In this document: positions 25,389 to 33,991 of the stretch, one piece after another
Numbering within the stretch: position 1 is the stretch's first letter
How the letters are laid out: the number at the start of each line of letters is the position of its first letter
DNA from: an uncultured Collinsella sp.
Lineage (GTDB): Bacteria; Actinomycetota; Coriobacteriia; Coriobacteriales; Coriobacteriaceae
Direction of reading: 5' to 3'
Assembly: GCA_902472315.1 (NCBI GenBank)
Contig: CABRNM010000004.1
Span: 48,901 to 112,900, forward strand
DNA length: 64,000 bases
Program-made: the position numbers and the translations under genes
The notes under the pieces: generated by a model
Told to the model about the DNA's origin: nothing
Seen by the model: the letters and a program-made list of their open reading frames with translations, nothing else
Databases searched by the model: none

Positions 25389-25592
25389 ATTCATCAGACC
25401 TTTTGAATTCGCCTTAGACTATAGCGTGTTTTCGATAGGTCTGATGTTTAAAAGGGAAACTTTTTTCAAAATACATCTGATGTATTTCCTGAACGATCTG
25501 TTTTTGACGGTAAACGGCTACTTACAGCTCTCCATTGTCGGAGCGAACCACCGCGGCTTCTGTAAATGAGCTAGAATAGCTCTGATGAATTC
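25389..25592. promoter_or_regulatory. Cluster of TCTGATG operator-like sites
   Basis: The divergent region between gntP and the FadR-type gene holds ATCAGA (25393-25398), TCTGATG (25440-25446), the odd-centred palindrome ATACATCTGATGTAT (25471-25485) and CTCTGATGAATTC (25580-25592). I infer binding by the adjacent GntR-type regulator, controlling itself and gntP-dehydratase. Confidence 0.6.
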
Positions 25593-25611
25593 TTTTGATA
25601 TGAGGTGAAGC

Positions 25612-26304
25612 GTGGCACGAGCCGATTCGGGACTCCCCGAGCAGATAGCAGATAAAATCATTCAATTGATTCTGGATGAACACCTTGAGCAAGGCGATCG
25701 CCTGCCCAAGGAAACCGTGCTGGTCGAGCGCTTGGGCGCCGGCAGGAGCACTGTGCGCGAGGCCATGAAGTTGCTGCAGTCGCGCAATATCGTGCGCATT
25801 AAGCAAGGTTCGGGCACCTATGTGGCGTCAAACCCCGGCGTTGCCGACGACCCGCTGGGCTTTACCTTTATCAACGACAAGCAGCGTCTGGCGCGCGACC
25901 TACTCGAGGTGCGCTTTATGATCGAGCCGCAGATGGCACGCATGGCGGCCGAGCACGCAACCAACGACCAGGTCGTCTGTATCAAAGATCTCTGCGACGA
26001 ATCCGAGCGCCTGGCCGAGGCCGGTGAGGATTACTCCGCCGCCGACACCGCGTTCCACAATGCCATTGCCGAAAGCTCCGGAAACCTCGTCGTTCCCCGC
26101 CTGATGGGCGTGCTCAAGGCATCCGTCCCCCTCTTTATCGACGTGACCGGCAAAAAGCTGGTTGAGGAGACCATCCGCACCCACCGTGGCGTGGCCGACG
26201 CCATCGCCGCGCGCAATCCCACCGCAGCGCACGATGCGATGTATTTGCATCTGGTGTACAACCGCAACATGATCGCAGAGGGCACGCAGGAACAGGGCGA
26301 ATAA
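25612..26304 (+). CDS. FadR-subfamily GntR regulator
   Basis: This 230 aa regulator starts at GTG 25612 behind GAGGTGAAG. The N-terminal winged helix (LPEQIADKIIQLILDEHLEQ, RLPKETVLVERLGAGRSTVR) precedes an FCD domain (about 85-220) with the D..FH metal motif (ADTAFHNAIAESSGN). It is divergent from gntP and the dehydratase gene, with several TCTGATG-type sites between. The likely role is a gluconate- or sugar-acid-responsive repressor of those two genes and itself. Confidence 0.88.
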   Translation: MARADSGLPEQIADKIIQLILDEHLEQGDRLPKETVLVERLGAGRSTVREAMKLLQSRNIVRIKQGSGTYVASNPGVADDPLGFTFINDKQRLARDLLEVRFMIEPQMARMAAEHATNDQVVCIKDLCDESERLAEAGEDYSAADTAFHNAIAESSGNLVVPRLMGVLKASVPLFIDVTGKKLVEETIRTHRGVADAIAARNPTAAHDAMYLHLVYNRNMIAEGTQEQGE

Positions 26305-26346
26305 ACGTCCGTGCGGCAAGGACAAGACTGCCGTTCGCCTTTTAAA

Positions 26347-26361
26347 AGTGAACGTTCACCT
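26347..26361. promoter_or_regulatory. Operator AGTGAACGTTCACCT upstream of dhuD
   Basis: A nearly perfect palindrome of the GTGAACGTTCAC family lies 104 bases before the dhuD start. A weaker match (ATGAACGTTTCT) occurs at 26438-26449. The same site precedes uxaC, the GPH symporter and the GH105 gene. Confidence 0.7.
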
Positions 26362-26464
26362 GATTTTAGGAAATAAGGGGTGGCTATTACGCCGCTTCAC
26401 CTATACTGACCTTGTATGAGAAGCATGACTTTTATAGATGAACGTTTCTTTTGAAAGGATCGCT

Positions 26465-27274
26465 ATGTCTGATCTTATGGACAGCTTCCGCCTGGATGGC
26501 AAGGTCGCGCTCGTGACCGGCGCCACCTATGGCATCGGCATGGCCATTGCCGAGGCACTCGGCGAGGCCGGCGCCAAGGTTGCCTTTAACGCACGTCACG
26601 CCGACAAGGTCGCCGAGGCCGAGAAGCACTACCGCGAGCTGGGCTTTGAGGCTCATGGTTACGTGGCAGATGTCACCGACGAGGCCGTCGTCGCCGAGCT
26701 CATCGCCAAGATCGAGGCCGACTTTGGTACCACGCCCGACATCCTGGTCAACAACGCCGGCGTCATTCAGCGCACACCCATGCTCGACATGAGCGCCGAG
26801 GACTTCCGCCGCGTCGTCGATATCGACCTCAACGCACCGTTTATCGTCTCCAAGGCCTGTCTGCCCGGCATGATCGCCAAGGGCCACGGCAAGATCATCA
26901 ACATTTGCTCGATGATGAGCGAGCTGGGCCGCGAGACCATCGCCGGCTATGCCGCCGCCAAGGGCGGCCTGAAGATGCTCACCAAGAACATCTGCTCCGA
27001 GTTTGGCGAGGCCAACATCCAGTGCAACGGCATTGGGCCAGGCTACATCGCCACGCCGCAGACCGCGCCGCTGCGCGAGACGCAGCCCGACGGCAGCCGT
27101 CACCCATTTGATCAGTTCATCATTGCCAAGACGCCGGCCGCCCGTTGGGGCACGCCCGAGGACCTGAAGGGCCCCGCCGTGTTCTTGGCTTCCGATGCAT
27201 CGAACTTCGTCAACGGCCACATCCTCTACGTCGACGGCGGCATTCTGGCTTACATCGGCAAGCAACCTGCTTAG
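26465..27274 (+). CDS. kduD: SDR dehydrogenase forming KDG (KduD/DhuD type)
   Basis: This 269 aa short-chain dehydrogenase has the cofactor motif TGATYGIG (18-25), NNAG (96-99), a catalytic serine in ICSMMSE (149 or 152), Tyr162 and Lys166. It ends in the C-terminal substrate-lid region typical of gluconate 5-dehydrogenase and KduD. Next to an RpiB-type isomerase gene it matches the streptococcal DhuD/DhuI pair, which turns the unsaturated-uronate product into 2-keto-3-deoxygluconate. The start is ATG 26465 behind AAAGGA, below a GTGAACGTTCACCT operator. Gluconate 5-dehydrogenase is the main alternative. Confidence 0.85.
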   Translation: MSDLMDSFRLDGKVALVTGATYGIGMAIAEALGEAGAKVAFNARHADKVAEAEKHYRELGFEAHGYVADVTDEAVVAELIAKIEADFGTTPDILVNNAGVIQRTPMLDMSAEDFRRVVDIDLNAPFIVSKACLPGMIAKGHGKIINICSMMSELGRETIAGYAAAKGGLKMLTKNICSEFGEANIQCNGIGPGYIATPQTAPLRETQPDGSRHPFDQFIIAKTPAARWGTPEDLKGPAVFLASDASNFVNGHILYVDGGILAYIGKQPA

Positions 27275-27281
27275 GCGCTGC

Positions 27282-27379
27282 GCGGGCTTGAGACGGGCAT
27301 CTTGCCTTTCAATCGTCGGTCGCGTACCCAAGTACGCTTCCCTCCTCTTTCAAGGCAACCTGCTCCGCCTCAAGCCCGC
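27282..27379. repeat. Nested palindrome after kduD
   Basis: Outer arms GCGGGCTTGAG and CTCAAGCCCGC (11 bp) enclose TTGCCTT with AAGGCAA and a central hairpin GCGTAC-CCAA-GTACGC. It starts 8 bases after the kduD stop and may end or process its transcript. No T-run follows. Confidence 0.65.
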
Positions 27380-27415
27380 TCGCTCACCGCACGTCCACAT
27401 TAAGGCCAATGTAAT

Positions 27416-27482
27416 AGTTGCGGTGAAATAGTTCCTGTATAGGCCATCTATCAGGATAAATAGGAACTATTCCACCGCAAGT
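27416..27482. repeat. 67-nt palindrome family, copy 3
   Basis: Arms AGTTGCGGTGAAATA (27416-27430) and TATTCCACCGCAAGT (27468-27482) enclose an inner stem GTTCCT with AGGAAC. It lies between kduD and the DhuI gene, 24 bases before the latter's ATG, overlapping its leader. Confidence 0.8.
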
Positions 27483-27505
27483 TAGAAATAGGAAGGTAAT
27501 TCGCA

Positions 27506-28147
27506 ATGAAAATCGCTCTGATCAATGAGAACTCTCAGAACTCCAAGAACCCCATGATCGAGGCTGCCCTTAAGAAGGTTGTCGAGCCCATGGGCCACAC
27601 TGTCTTTAACTATGGCATGTATGCCGACGCCGACTCCAAGCCCCTCACCTATGTGCAGAACGGCATCCTGGCCGCCGTGCTGCTCAACTCCGGCGCTGCC
27701 GACTACGTCGTGACCGGCTGTGGCACCGGCGAGGGCGCCATGCTCGCCTGCAACTCCTTCCCCGGCGTGCTGTGCGGCCATGTTGCCGACCCGCTCGATG
27801 CCTACACCTTTGCCCAGGTCAACGACGGTAACGCTGTCGCCATGCCCTTCGCCCTCAAGAACGGCTGGGGCCAGGAGCTCAACCTCGAGTACACCTTTGA
27901 GAAGCTCTTTGGCTTTGGTTCGGGCAACGGCTATCCTGCCGAGCGTGTTGAGCCCGAGCAGCGCAACAAGAAGATCCTCGACGGCGTCCGCGCTGTGACT
28001 ATGCGTCCGCTCGTCGACGTTCTGGGCGAGATCGATCAGGACCTGGTGAAGGGCGCACTTGCCGGCGAACACTTCCAGGAGTACTTCTTTGCCAACGCAA
28101 CCGACGAGGCCATCATCGCCAAGGTCAAGGAGATCCTGGGCCTCTAA
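27506..28147 (+). CDS. dhuI: RpiB/LacAB-family isomerase, probable DhuI
   Basis: This 213 aa enzyme of the RpiB fold has the signature TGCGTGEGAML with Cys72. At 213 aa it is longer than ribose-5-phosphate isomerase B (about 150 aa). The extra C-terminal helices match the RpiB-type 4-deoxy-L-threo-5-hexosulose-uronate isomerase (DhuI) of streptococci, which replaces KduI. Its position right after the DhuD-like gene, in a locus with a GH105 hydrolase that produces the substrate, supports this. No kduI gene is present in the window. A strong terminator follows. Confidence 0.8.
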   Translation: MKIALINENSQNSKNPMIEAALKKVVEPMGHTVFNYGMYADADSKPLTYVQNGILAAVLLNSGAADYVVTGCGTGEGAMLACNSFPGVLCGHVADPLDAYTFAQVNDGNAVAMPFALKNGWGQELNLEYTFEKLFGFGSGNGYPAERVEPEQRNKKILDGVRAVTMRPLVDVLGEIDQDLVKGALAGEHFQEYFFANATDEAIIAKVKEILGL

Positions 28148-28173
28148 TCGCACGACTCATTGCAGCTAACGCA

Positions 28174-28213
28174 AGCGGCGGTCGTCCCATGTACGGGACG
28201 ACCGCCGCTTTTT
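28174..28213 (+). terminator. Terminator after dhuI
   Basis: 15-bp perfect arms AGCGGCGGTCGTCCC and complement are followed by TTTTT, 26 bases after the stop. Confidence 0.95.
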
Positions 28214-28267
28214 GCTATCTACCGACTGACGCCGCGGGGATAGGCCTCACATGCACCAAGGGGTTGA

Positions 28268-30217
28268 CTAGAGCTCGCAAGCAACCTTGTAGCCGTCGCC
28301 GATGGCATCGCGGATGTTACCGCACTTGTTGGCATCGCCCAGCACGTGAGCGGCAACGCCAGCAGCGGCGAGGTCATCAGCCAGCTTGGTATTGGGACGA
28401 TAGCCCATGGCAAGCACCAGCGTATCGGCACCGGTGATGGTGTGGACCTCGCCGTCCTTCTCGTAACTGATGGTGTCCTCGGTGATCTCGGTCACCTTGG
28501 CCTCGGTCAGCACGTGGACGCCCTTGGAGAGCATGCGCGTGATGAGCACCGCGCGACCGGCACCGCCCTCGTTGGCGGCGAGCGTCTTGGTCATCTCGAT
28601 GACGGTGACATCGCGGTTGGCCGGCGACAGGTCGTTGACCAGCGGAGCCAGATAATCGGCCGTCTCGCAGCCAACGGTGCCGCCGCCCACGATGACGATC
28701 TTCTTACCCGGGAAAGCCTTGCCACCCAGCAGGTCGTCGGCCGTCATAACCTGCTTAAAGCCCTGCATGAAGGCCGGGGCGATGGGCTCGGCGCCATAAG
28801 CCAGGACGACCTCGTAGCCCGCGTAGTCACGCTGAATGTCCTCGGCCGAAAGCTCGGTACCAAAGATGCACTTCACGCCCGCCTCAGCAAGACGGCGATA
28901 CTGGTACTTGATCACGCGGGTGAGTTCCTGCTTTGCCGGCGGAACAGCCGCGATGCGCATCTCGCCGCCCGGCTCGTCCTGCTTATCCACGAGCACCACG
29001 TTGTGGCCGCGCTTGGCGGCAATGTAGGCTGCCTCCATGCCCGCAGGACCGGCACCCACAACCAGCACGTTCTTAGCCTCGGCGGCAGGCTCGTAGCCAG
29101 CCTCGTCGCGCTCCACGTCCGGGTTGACAGTGCAGGAGATGCGCTTGCCAAACATAATGCCGTTCAGGCAGCGCAGGCAGCCAATGCAGGGGCGGATGTC
29201 GTCGGCGTTGCCGGCAGCGGCCTTGTTGCAGAACTCGGCATCGCACAGATTGGCGCGGCCCATCATGCAGATGTCGGCGGCGCCGTCCTCGATCAGCTCC
29301 TCGGCAATCCAGGCCTCGTTGATGCGACCGACCGTGGCGACAGGAATGTTGACGTGCTTCTTAATCTCGCGCGAGCAGGCGGCGTGCGAGGCCTGCTGCG
29401 TACCGGCGGCGGGAATCGCGGAGCCGCGCTTGATGGTGGTACCGCCCGACACGTGAATCATGTCGACGCCGGCCTTCTCCAGGCGACGTGAAACGTAGAC
29501 CATGTCGTTGAGGGTCAGGCCGCCATCGGTGTACTCATCGCCCGAGATGCGGACGTCGATGATAAAGTCCTTGCCGCAGCGCTCGCGAATCTCGGCAATG
29601 ACCTCGAGCAGGAAGCGCATGCGAGCGTCGAGCGAGCCGCCGTACTCATCGGTACGCTTGTTGTAGAGCGGGGTCAAAAAGCCGCCGAGCATGCCGTGGG
29701 CGTGCGCCGCATGGACCTCGACGCCATCGACGCCAGCCTTCTGCATACGCACGGCTGCGTCGCCAAACTGATGCGTGAGCTCGTGAATCTCATCGACCGT
29801 GATAGGACGCGGTGCCTCGCGGGCATAGGACGGTCCCACGAAGGACGGAGCGATCAGGCGCGGCGTGCCCGGAATGTTAAAGGCCATGTAGGCGGGGTGG
29901 AAGAGCTGCGGCATGATCTTGCAGCCGTACTCGTGGACGGCCGCGGCGAGCTTTTCCCAACCGGGGATAAACGTGTCGTCGTAGCAGCACATGTCACCCG
30001 GCAGATAGGTATAGGTGGGCTCGACCGTCACGACCTCGGTAATGATGAGGCCAACGCCGCCCTTGGCACGGGCACGATAATGATCGACCAAGTCGTCGGT
30101 CACATAGCCATGATCGGCCAGGTTCGTGGATACCGGCGGCATAAAGACGCGGTTCTTGACCTCGGTCGTACCGACCTTGATCGGGCTAAAGAGCATCGGG
30201 TAGGCGGATGACTCCAT
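28268..30217 (-). CDS. Old-yellow-enzyme-type Fe-S flavoprotein oxidoreductase
   Basis: This 649 aa protein has an N-terminal FMN TIM barrel (about 8-360, RVFMPPVSTN, HAAHAHGMLGGFL), a four-Cys cluster segment (CIGCLRC then ISCTVNP near 385) and C-terminal FAD/NAD(P) Rossmann parts (VVGAGPAGMEAA, VIVGGGTVGCETA). This is the layout of 2,4-dienoyl-CoA reductase, trimethylamine dehydrogenase and the bile-acid enzymes BaiCD/BaiH. The substrate cannot be told; enoate-type reduction is likely. The start is ATG 30217 with GAAAGGAAG. It is the last of a minus-strand run that begins at the GH105 gene, though a 67-nt palindrome separates it from its neighbour. Confidence 0.85.
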   Translation of the reverse strand: MESSAYPMLFSPIKVGTTEVKNRVFMPPVSTNLADHGYVTDDLVDHYRARAKGGVGLIITEVVTVEPTYTYLPGDMCCYDDTFIPGWEKLAAAVHEYGCKIMPQLFHPAYMAFNIPGTPRLIAPSFVGPSYAREAPRPITVDEIHELTHQFGDAAVRMQKAGVDGVEVHAAHAHGMLGGFLTPLYNKRTDEYGGSLDARMRFLLEVIAEIRERCGKDFIIDVRISGDEYTDGGLTLNDMVYVSRRLEKAGVDMIHVSGGTTIKRGSAIPAAGTQQASHAACSREIKKHVNIPVATVGRINEAWIAEELIEDGAADICMMGRANLCDAEFCNKAAAGNADDIRPCIGCLRCLNGIMFGKRISCTVNPDVERDEAGYEPAAEAKNVLVVGAGPAGMEAAYIAAKRGHNVVLVDKQDEPGGEMRIAAVPPAKQELTRVIKYQYRRLAEAGVKCIFGTELSAEDIQRDYAGYEVVLAYGAEPIAPAFMQGFKQVMTADDLLGGKAFPGKKIVIVGGGTVGCETADYLAPLVNDLSPANRDVTVIEMTKTLAANEGGAGRAVLITRMLSKGVHVLTEAKVTEITEDTISYEKDGEVHTITGADTLVLAMGYRPNTKLADDLAAAGVAAHVLGDANKCGNIRDAIGDGYKVACEL

Positions 30218-30335
30218 ACAGGCTTCCTTTCGTTTGAGCCGCTCGGCGGCAGTTGCTAACGTACCTATCGTATCAGTATCCGCCGCATTCGTACTCGCTC
30301 GCACTCCCCACCTTCAATCCCGACCCTCATAAAAA

Positions 30336-30402
30336 AGTTGTGGTGGAATACGGAGTAGATAAGGCCTTTGACAGCCAAAACAGTCCGTATTCCACCGCAA
30401 CT
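30336..30402. repeat. 67-nt palindrome family, copy 4
   Basis: Arms AGTTGTGGTGGAATA (30336-30350) and TATTCCACCGCAACT (30388-30402) have inner CGGA with TCCG. It lies between the two oxidoreductase genes. Copies 1 and 4 share the CGGA-type inner stem; copies 2 and 3 share GTTCCT. Confidence 0.8.
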
Positions 30403-30417
30403 GATGGATGGGATGGG

Positions 30418-31635
30418 TTAGAGGCCCAGGTAGTTAATCATGCCTTCGACGGCAAGCTTGGCGCCGGCTACTGCATGGACCACAGTGAGCGGGCCGTTGA
30501 CCACGTCGCCGGCGGCAAAGACGCCAGGCACGGTGGTCATGCCGTGCTCATCGACCGACAGCAGGCCGCGATGGTCAGTCTCCAGACCACCCGTCGTAAG
30601 CACAAGCTTGTCCTTGGGCACCTGTGAGGCCGCGATGACCACTGTGTCGGCGGACGCATGGTCGAGCTCTTCCTCGTAGCCCACCACGCTGTCGTCCTCA
30701 TCGAAGATAGCCGTCTCAAAGACCGGACCGTTATCGTCGATGGCGCAGATCGCCTTGCCGCGCACGATTTCGGCGCCATCGAGCTCGGTCAGCTCGACCT
30801 CGTCGTCGATAGCCGAGATATGGCGCGAGCGGGCATACACGGTAACCTTGCGCGCGCCCGAGCGCAGCGCCGTGCGGGCTACATCCATGGCCACATTGCC
30901 GGCGCCGATAACCGCCACGTTCTGCCCGATCGCCACACTCGTGGGATCGACCAGGTAATCGATGCCAAAAAGCACGTTGCCACGCGACTCGCCGGGAATG
31001 CCCAGTTTGCGGGCACGCCAGGTACCGGTACCGACAAAGACCGCGTCGTAGCCGTCACGTAGCAGGTCATCGATGTGCAGTGCGCCGCCGATGGTGGTCG
31101 AGGGGCGCACGCGCACGCCAAGCGAGCACATCACGTGACGGTACTTTTGCACGAGCGCACGGGGCAGGCGGAACTCGGGGATACCGTATTCCAGCACCCC
31201 GCCGATCTCGGGGCGCTGTTCAAATACCGTGACGGCACAGCCCAGCTGGGCCATCTTAATGGCCACGGTAATGCCGGCGGGACCGGAACCGACCACAGCA
31301 ACCTGTTTGCCACACGACGGCGCGGGCGTCCACTCCTTACGATCCAAATACGCTGTGGAGATGTAGTGCTCGATGCTCGAAAAATGCACGGGTGTGCCCT
31401 TACGGCCCTGAATGCAAGCGCCCTCGCACTGGCCCGAATGATTGCACACCATGGAGCAGACCGCGCTCATGGGATTGTTCTGGAACAGTAGCTCGCCCGC
31501 CTCTTCTAGACGACGCTGCTTGAACAGGTCGATGACCTGCGGAATAGGCGTCTGAACTGGACAGCCCTCAATCTGACAGAACGCCCTTTTACAACCCAGG
31601 CAACGATTCGCCTCTTCGACAATGTGGATAGCCAC
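30418..31635 (-). CDS. GltD-like NAD(P)H oxidoreductase with Cys-rich N-terminus
   Basis: This 405 aa protein resembles the small subunit of glutamate synthase. The N-terminal Fe-S region has CLGCKRAFCQIEGCP and CSMVCNHSGQCEGACIQG. An FAD-binding GSGPAGITVA (near 115) and an NAD(P) site GAGNVAMDVA (near 245) follow. No glutamate synthase large subunit is nearby, so it probably feeds electrons to another partner, possibly the flavoprotein encoded next to it. The start is chosen at GTG 31635 because AGGGGAG lies just upstream; ATG 31662 is the longer alternative without a good site. Confidence 0.85.
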   Translation of the reverse strand: MAIHIVEEANRCLGCKRAFCQIEGCPVQTPIPQVIDLFKQRRLEEAGELLFQNNPMSAVCSMVCNHSGQCEGACIQGRKGTPVHFSSIEHYISTAYLDRKEWTPAPSCGKQVAVVGSGPAGITVAIKMAQLGCAVTVFEQRPEIGGVLEYGIPEFRLPRALVQKYRHVMCSLGVRVRPSTTIGGALHIDDLLRDGYDAVFVGTGTWRARKLGIPGESRGNVLFGIDYLVDPTSVAIGQNVAVIGAGNVAMDVARTALRSGARKVTVYARSRHISAIDDEVELTELDGAEIVRGKAICAIDDNGPVFETAIFDEDDSVVGYEEELDHASADTVVIAASQVPKDKLVLTTGGLETDHRGLLSVDEHGMTTVPGVFAAGDVVNGPLTVVHAVAGAKLAVEGMINYLGL

Positions 31636-31738
31636 GCAACTCCCCTTTTTAATGCAATCCAATGGGGCGACGATAAAGACCCTTCACCGCCGCCCCCATA
31701 CAGGTAATCTCAATCTGCCGACACGGCAAAAGCCAATG

Positions 31739-32644
31739 CTATAACTCGCGATGCGAAGCCCCGCAGCGACCGGACATGTGCTCGAGTGTCGCCAGGCAGT
31801 CAGCCGCCGTCGCCGGCACGCTGTTCTCGACCACGCAAGGAATCCCAGGGCAGGCGGCAGCCGCCCAGGCCACCACGGGCTCAAAGTCATATCGTCCCGT
31901 CTCGCCCACGCCATGACACACCAGACGTGAACCCGTACCGTCGCACCAACCGGCTTCGTCCTCGTTATCAACGACCTCAAAATCCTTGGCGTGCAGCGCG
32001 CGGATCTTGCTGCCGCATAAATAGAGCATGCGCGCGGTGATTTCCTGCGCTTCGTCAACGACGCTGGGGTGCAGCAGCGACACTGGGTCATAGATCACGC
32101 CGAGCGACGGACTCGAGACGCGCTCCAGCACCTCACGGCAGCGATCTGGCGTGTTGACCGTCTCGTTCCAACCGGGCTCAATTAGAACCTGACCGCCCAC
32201 GGCCTCGGCCCGATCGCAGACATACGTAAGCCCGTCCATAAAAGCCTCGAGTGCCTCATCGGTCATACGGTCGTCAGCAACGCGGTTCCGCGCATTGGGG
32301 CGACCGGTCTCGGTGCCAACCGGGCATCCGCCGAGCATCTGGGCAAAAATCAAGCACGCCTCGTACTCGGCAATGTTATCCATGAGCTGTTGTCGATCGG
32401 GCGTCGCCAGATTCTTGTAGCAGCCGAGCACGGCAATCGAAATGCCCGCCTCGTCGAGCACCGCACGCAAATGGTTGGCAAGCTCGCTGGTCAGGCCGAC
32501 TCGATCAATCCCCATCGATGCGTAGAGTACCTTGCTCGGCAGCTGAATGCACGAAAAGCCCAGCTCTCCCGTCATGCGAATGCGTTCCTCGACGGTCCCC
32601 TGCGGAAGGTCGTGCAAACGTACGCCCGGAGTAACAGCCCCCAT
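31739..32644 (-). CDS. Sugar phosphate isomerase/epimerase-type TIM barrel
   Basis: This 301 aa protein is of the xylose-isomerase-like/AP endonuclease 2 superfamily. Metal-site pieces of the family are visible: LIEPGWNETV, GVIYDPVSLLHP, IRALHAKDFEVV and CVVENSVP. Such proteins isomerise or epimerise sugars or sugar acids in the cytoplasm, but the precise reaction varies and cannot be read here. The start is ATG 32644, one base after the stop of the GH105 gene, so translation is coupled. I infer a role in handling a product of unsaturated pectin or rhamnogalacturonan fragments. Confidence 0.75.
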   Translation of the reverse strand: MGAVTPGVRLHDLPQGTVEERIRMTGELGFSCIQLPSKVLYASMGIDRVGLTSELANHLRAVLDEAGISIAVLGCYKNLATPDRQQLMDNIAEYEACLIFAQMLGGCPVGTETGRPNARNRVADDRMTDEALEAFMDGLTYVCDRAEAVGGQVLIEPGWNETVNTPDRCREVLERVSSPSLGVIYDPVSLLHPSVVDEAQEITARMLYLCGSKIRALHAKDFEVVDNEDEAGWCDGTGSRLVCHGVGETGRYDFEPVVAWAAAACPGIPCVVENSVPATAADCLATLEHMSGRCGASHREL

Positions 32645-32645
32645 G

Positions 32646-33884
32646 CTATTCACATCCCTTATGAGCGTTGATGCCCGGGGTGTATCCGCCAAACGGGTCC
32701 TCGATGGAGCACACGCCCGAGGGGGCGAGCGGATCGCGCTTACCGGCCAGCTTGTCGTGATGCATGGTCTCGATATAGGCAAGCACCAGCGGCGCCACAC
32801 CCTTTGCATCATTTTTGACCACGGGCTCGCTCATGTAGTAATCAAACGTGCCCTCGCGGTGCGCGGTGTTTCCCAAGCCCGCAACCAGGCAGATGTTGTC
32901 GAGCGCCAGCTGCCCGTCATACTCGGACAGGCAGGTCTCGCAGATGCCGTCGAAGGCGCGACGGCCGTACTGGTAGTAACGCTCGCCCAGCACGCCCAGA
33001 CGCACGCCCTTCATGATGGCGTTGGCAAAGATGGCGCTGCCCGACTCCTCCAGGTAGTTGGGGGCGATATTGGGCAGGTTGATGACCTGGTGCCACATGC
33101 CGGTCTTCTCGTCCTGATACGGCAGCATGGCGTCAATCAGATCGTGGAACATCTTGCGGATCTCGTCCTTCTCGGCCGACATCGAAGGCGGCATAAGCTC
33201 CCAGGTGTCGATGAGCGCCATGGCAAACCAGCCCTCGGCGCGCAGCCAGAAGTTAGCCGAAAGGCCGGTGACCGGGTCGCACCAGAACTGTTTGCGGCTC
33301 GCGTCGTAAGCGTGATAGTACAGACCGTTGAGGGGGTTGCGCATCAGGTCATGCACGACCTGGAACATATGGAAGCTGTCCGAGCAGGCACGACGGTTGT
33401 GGAAGCTCAGCTCGTACTGCATGTAGAACGGCTGTGCCATGTACATGCCATCGAGCCAGATCTGGTTGGGATAAACGGCCTTGTGCCAAAACACGCCCTC
33501 TTTGGTGCGCGGCTGGGTCTCGAGCTGGCGGTAGATGGTGTCCATGGCGGCACGGTACTTGGGCTTGCCCACCAGGTCATACAGCTTGTAGAGGGTCTTG
33601 CCCGCATTGACGTTATCGAGGTTGTACTCCTGCGGGTTGTAATGCTTGATGGTACCGTCGTCCTGGACAAAGAAATCGATGTAGTCATCGGCAAAGGTCA
33701 GGTAGCGCTGCTCGCCCGTAATCTCGTACAGCTCGATGAGCGCCTTGATCATGCAGCCGTCGATATAGTTCCAGGTGTTCTCCTTGCCGGCGCGAATCTT
33801 TTCGATATTCCAAGCCGGCGCCTGCGGCGTAGAGGTTTCGATCAACTGCTCGATATAACGGTCCAGGATTTGATTGCAACCCAT
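32646..33884 (-). CDS. GH105 unsaturated glucuronyl/galacturonyl hydrolase
   Basis: This 412 aa cytoplasmic glycosidase is of the YteR/YesR type and removes the 4,5-unsaturated uronate from the non-reducing end of lyase-made oligosaccharides. It has the (alpha/alpha)6 family pattern, with the catalytic Asp in YPNQIWLDGMYMA, the FWLRAEGWFAMAL segment, and GSAIFANAI near the C-terminal third. There is no signal peptide. The start is chosen at ATG 33884, because GAGGGG lies six bases upstream; ATG 33902 is in frame but lacks a site. Two operator-like palindromes lie directly upstream. Its product would feed DhuI. Confidence 0.9.
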   Translation of the reverse strand: MGCNQILDRYIEQLIETSTPQAPAWNIEKIRAGKENTWNYIDGCMIKALIELYEITGEQRYLTFADDYIDFFVQDDGTIKHYNPQEYNLDNVNAGKTLYKLYDLVGKPKYRAAMDTIYRQLETQPRTKEGVFWHKAVYPNQIWLDGMYMAQPFYMQYELSFHNRRACSDSFHMFQVVHDLMRNPLNGLYYHAYDASRKQFWCDPVTGLSANFWLRAEGWFAMALIDTWELMPPSMSAEKDEIRKMFHDLIDAMLPYQDEKTGMWHQVINLPNIAPNYLEESGSAIFANAIMKGVRLGVLGERYYQYGRRAFDGICETCLSEYDGQLALDNICLVAGLGNTAHREGTFDYYMSEPVVKNDAKGVAPLVLAYIETMHHDKLAGKRDPLAPSGVCSIEDPFGGYTPGINAHKGCE

Positions 33885-33909
33885 TGCTGTCCCCTCTGAC
33901 ATAAACGAT

Positions 33910-33969
33910 AGGTGAACGTTACCCCTAGTGTAACGCGAACGGGGAATATAGGGTGAACGTTAACCCTAT
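33910..33969. promoter_or_regulatory. Two GTGAACGTT operators at the GH105 gene
   Basis: AGGTGAACGTTACCCCT (33910-33926) and the more symmetrical ATAGGGTGAACGTTAACCCT (33948-33967) lie just upstream of the GH105 start. Both keep the GTGAACGTT core seen at uxaC, the symporter and dhuD. Confidence 0.7.
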
Positions 33970-33991
33970 ATTCCCCGCAAACGGCAGACTT

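Noticed and set aside
27506..28147. Ribose-5-phosphate isomerase B
   Set aside because: The protein is about 60 residues longer than RpiB and sits beside a KduD-like gene in a uronate locus; DhuI fits better, though only an assay can settle it.
30418..31635. True glutamate synthase small subunit
   Set aside because: No large subunit gene is nearby and the neighbours are pectin and redox genes, so only GltD-like is claimed.
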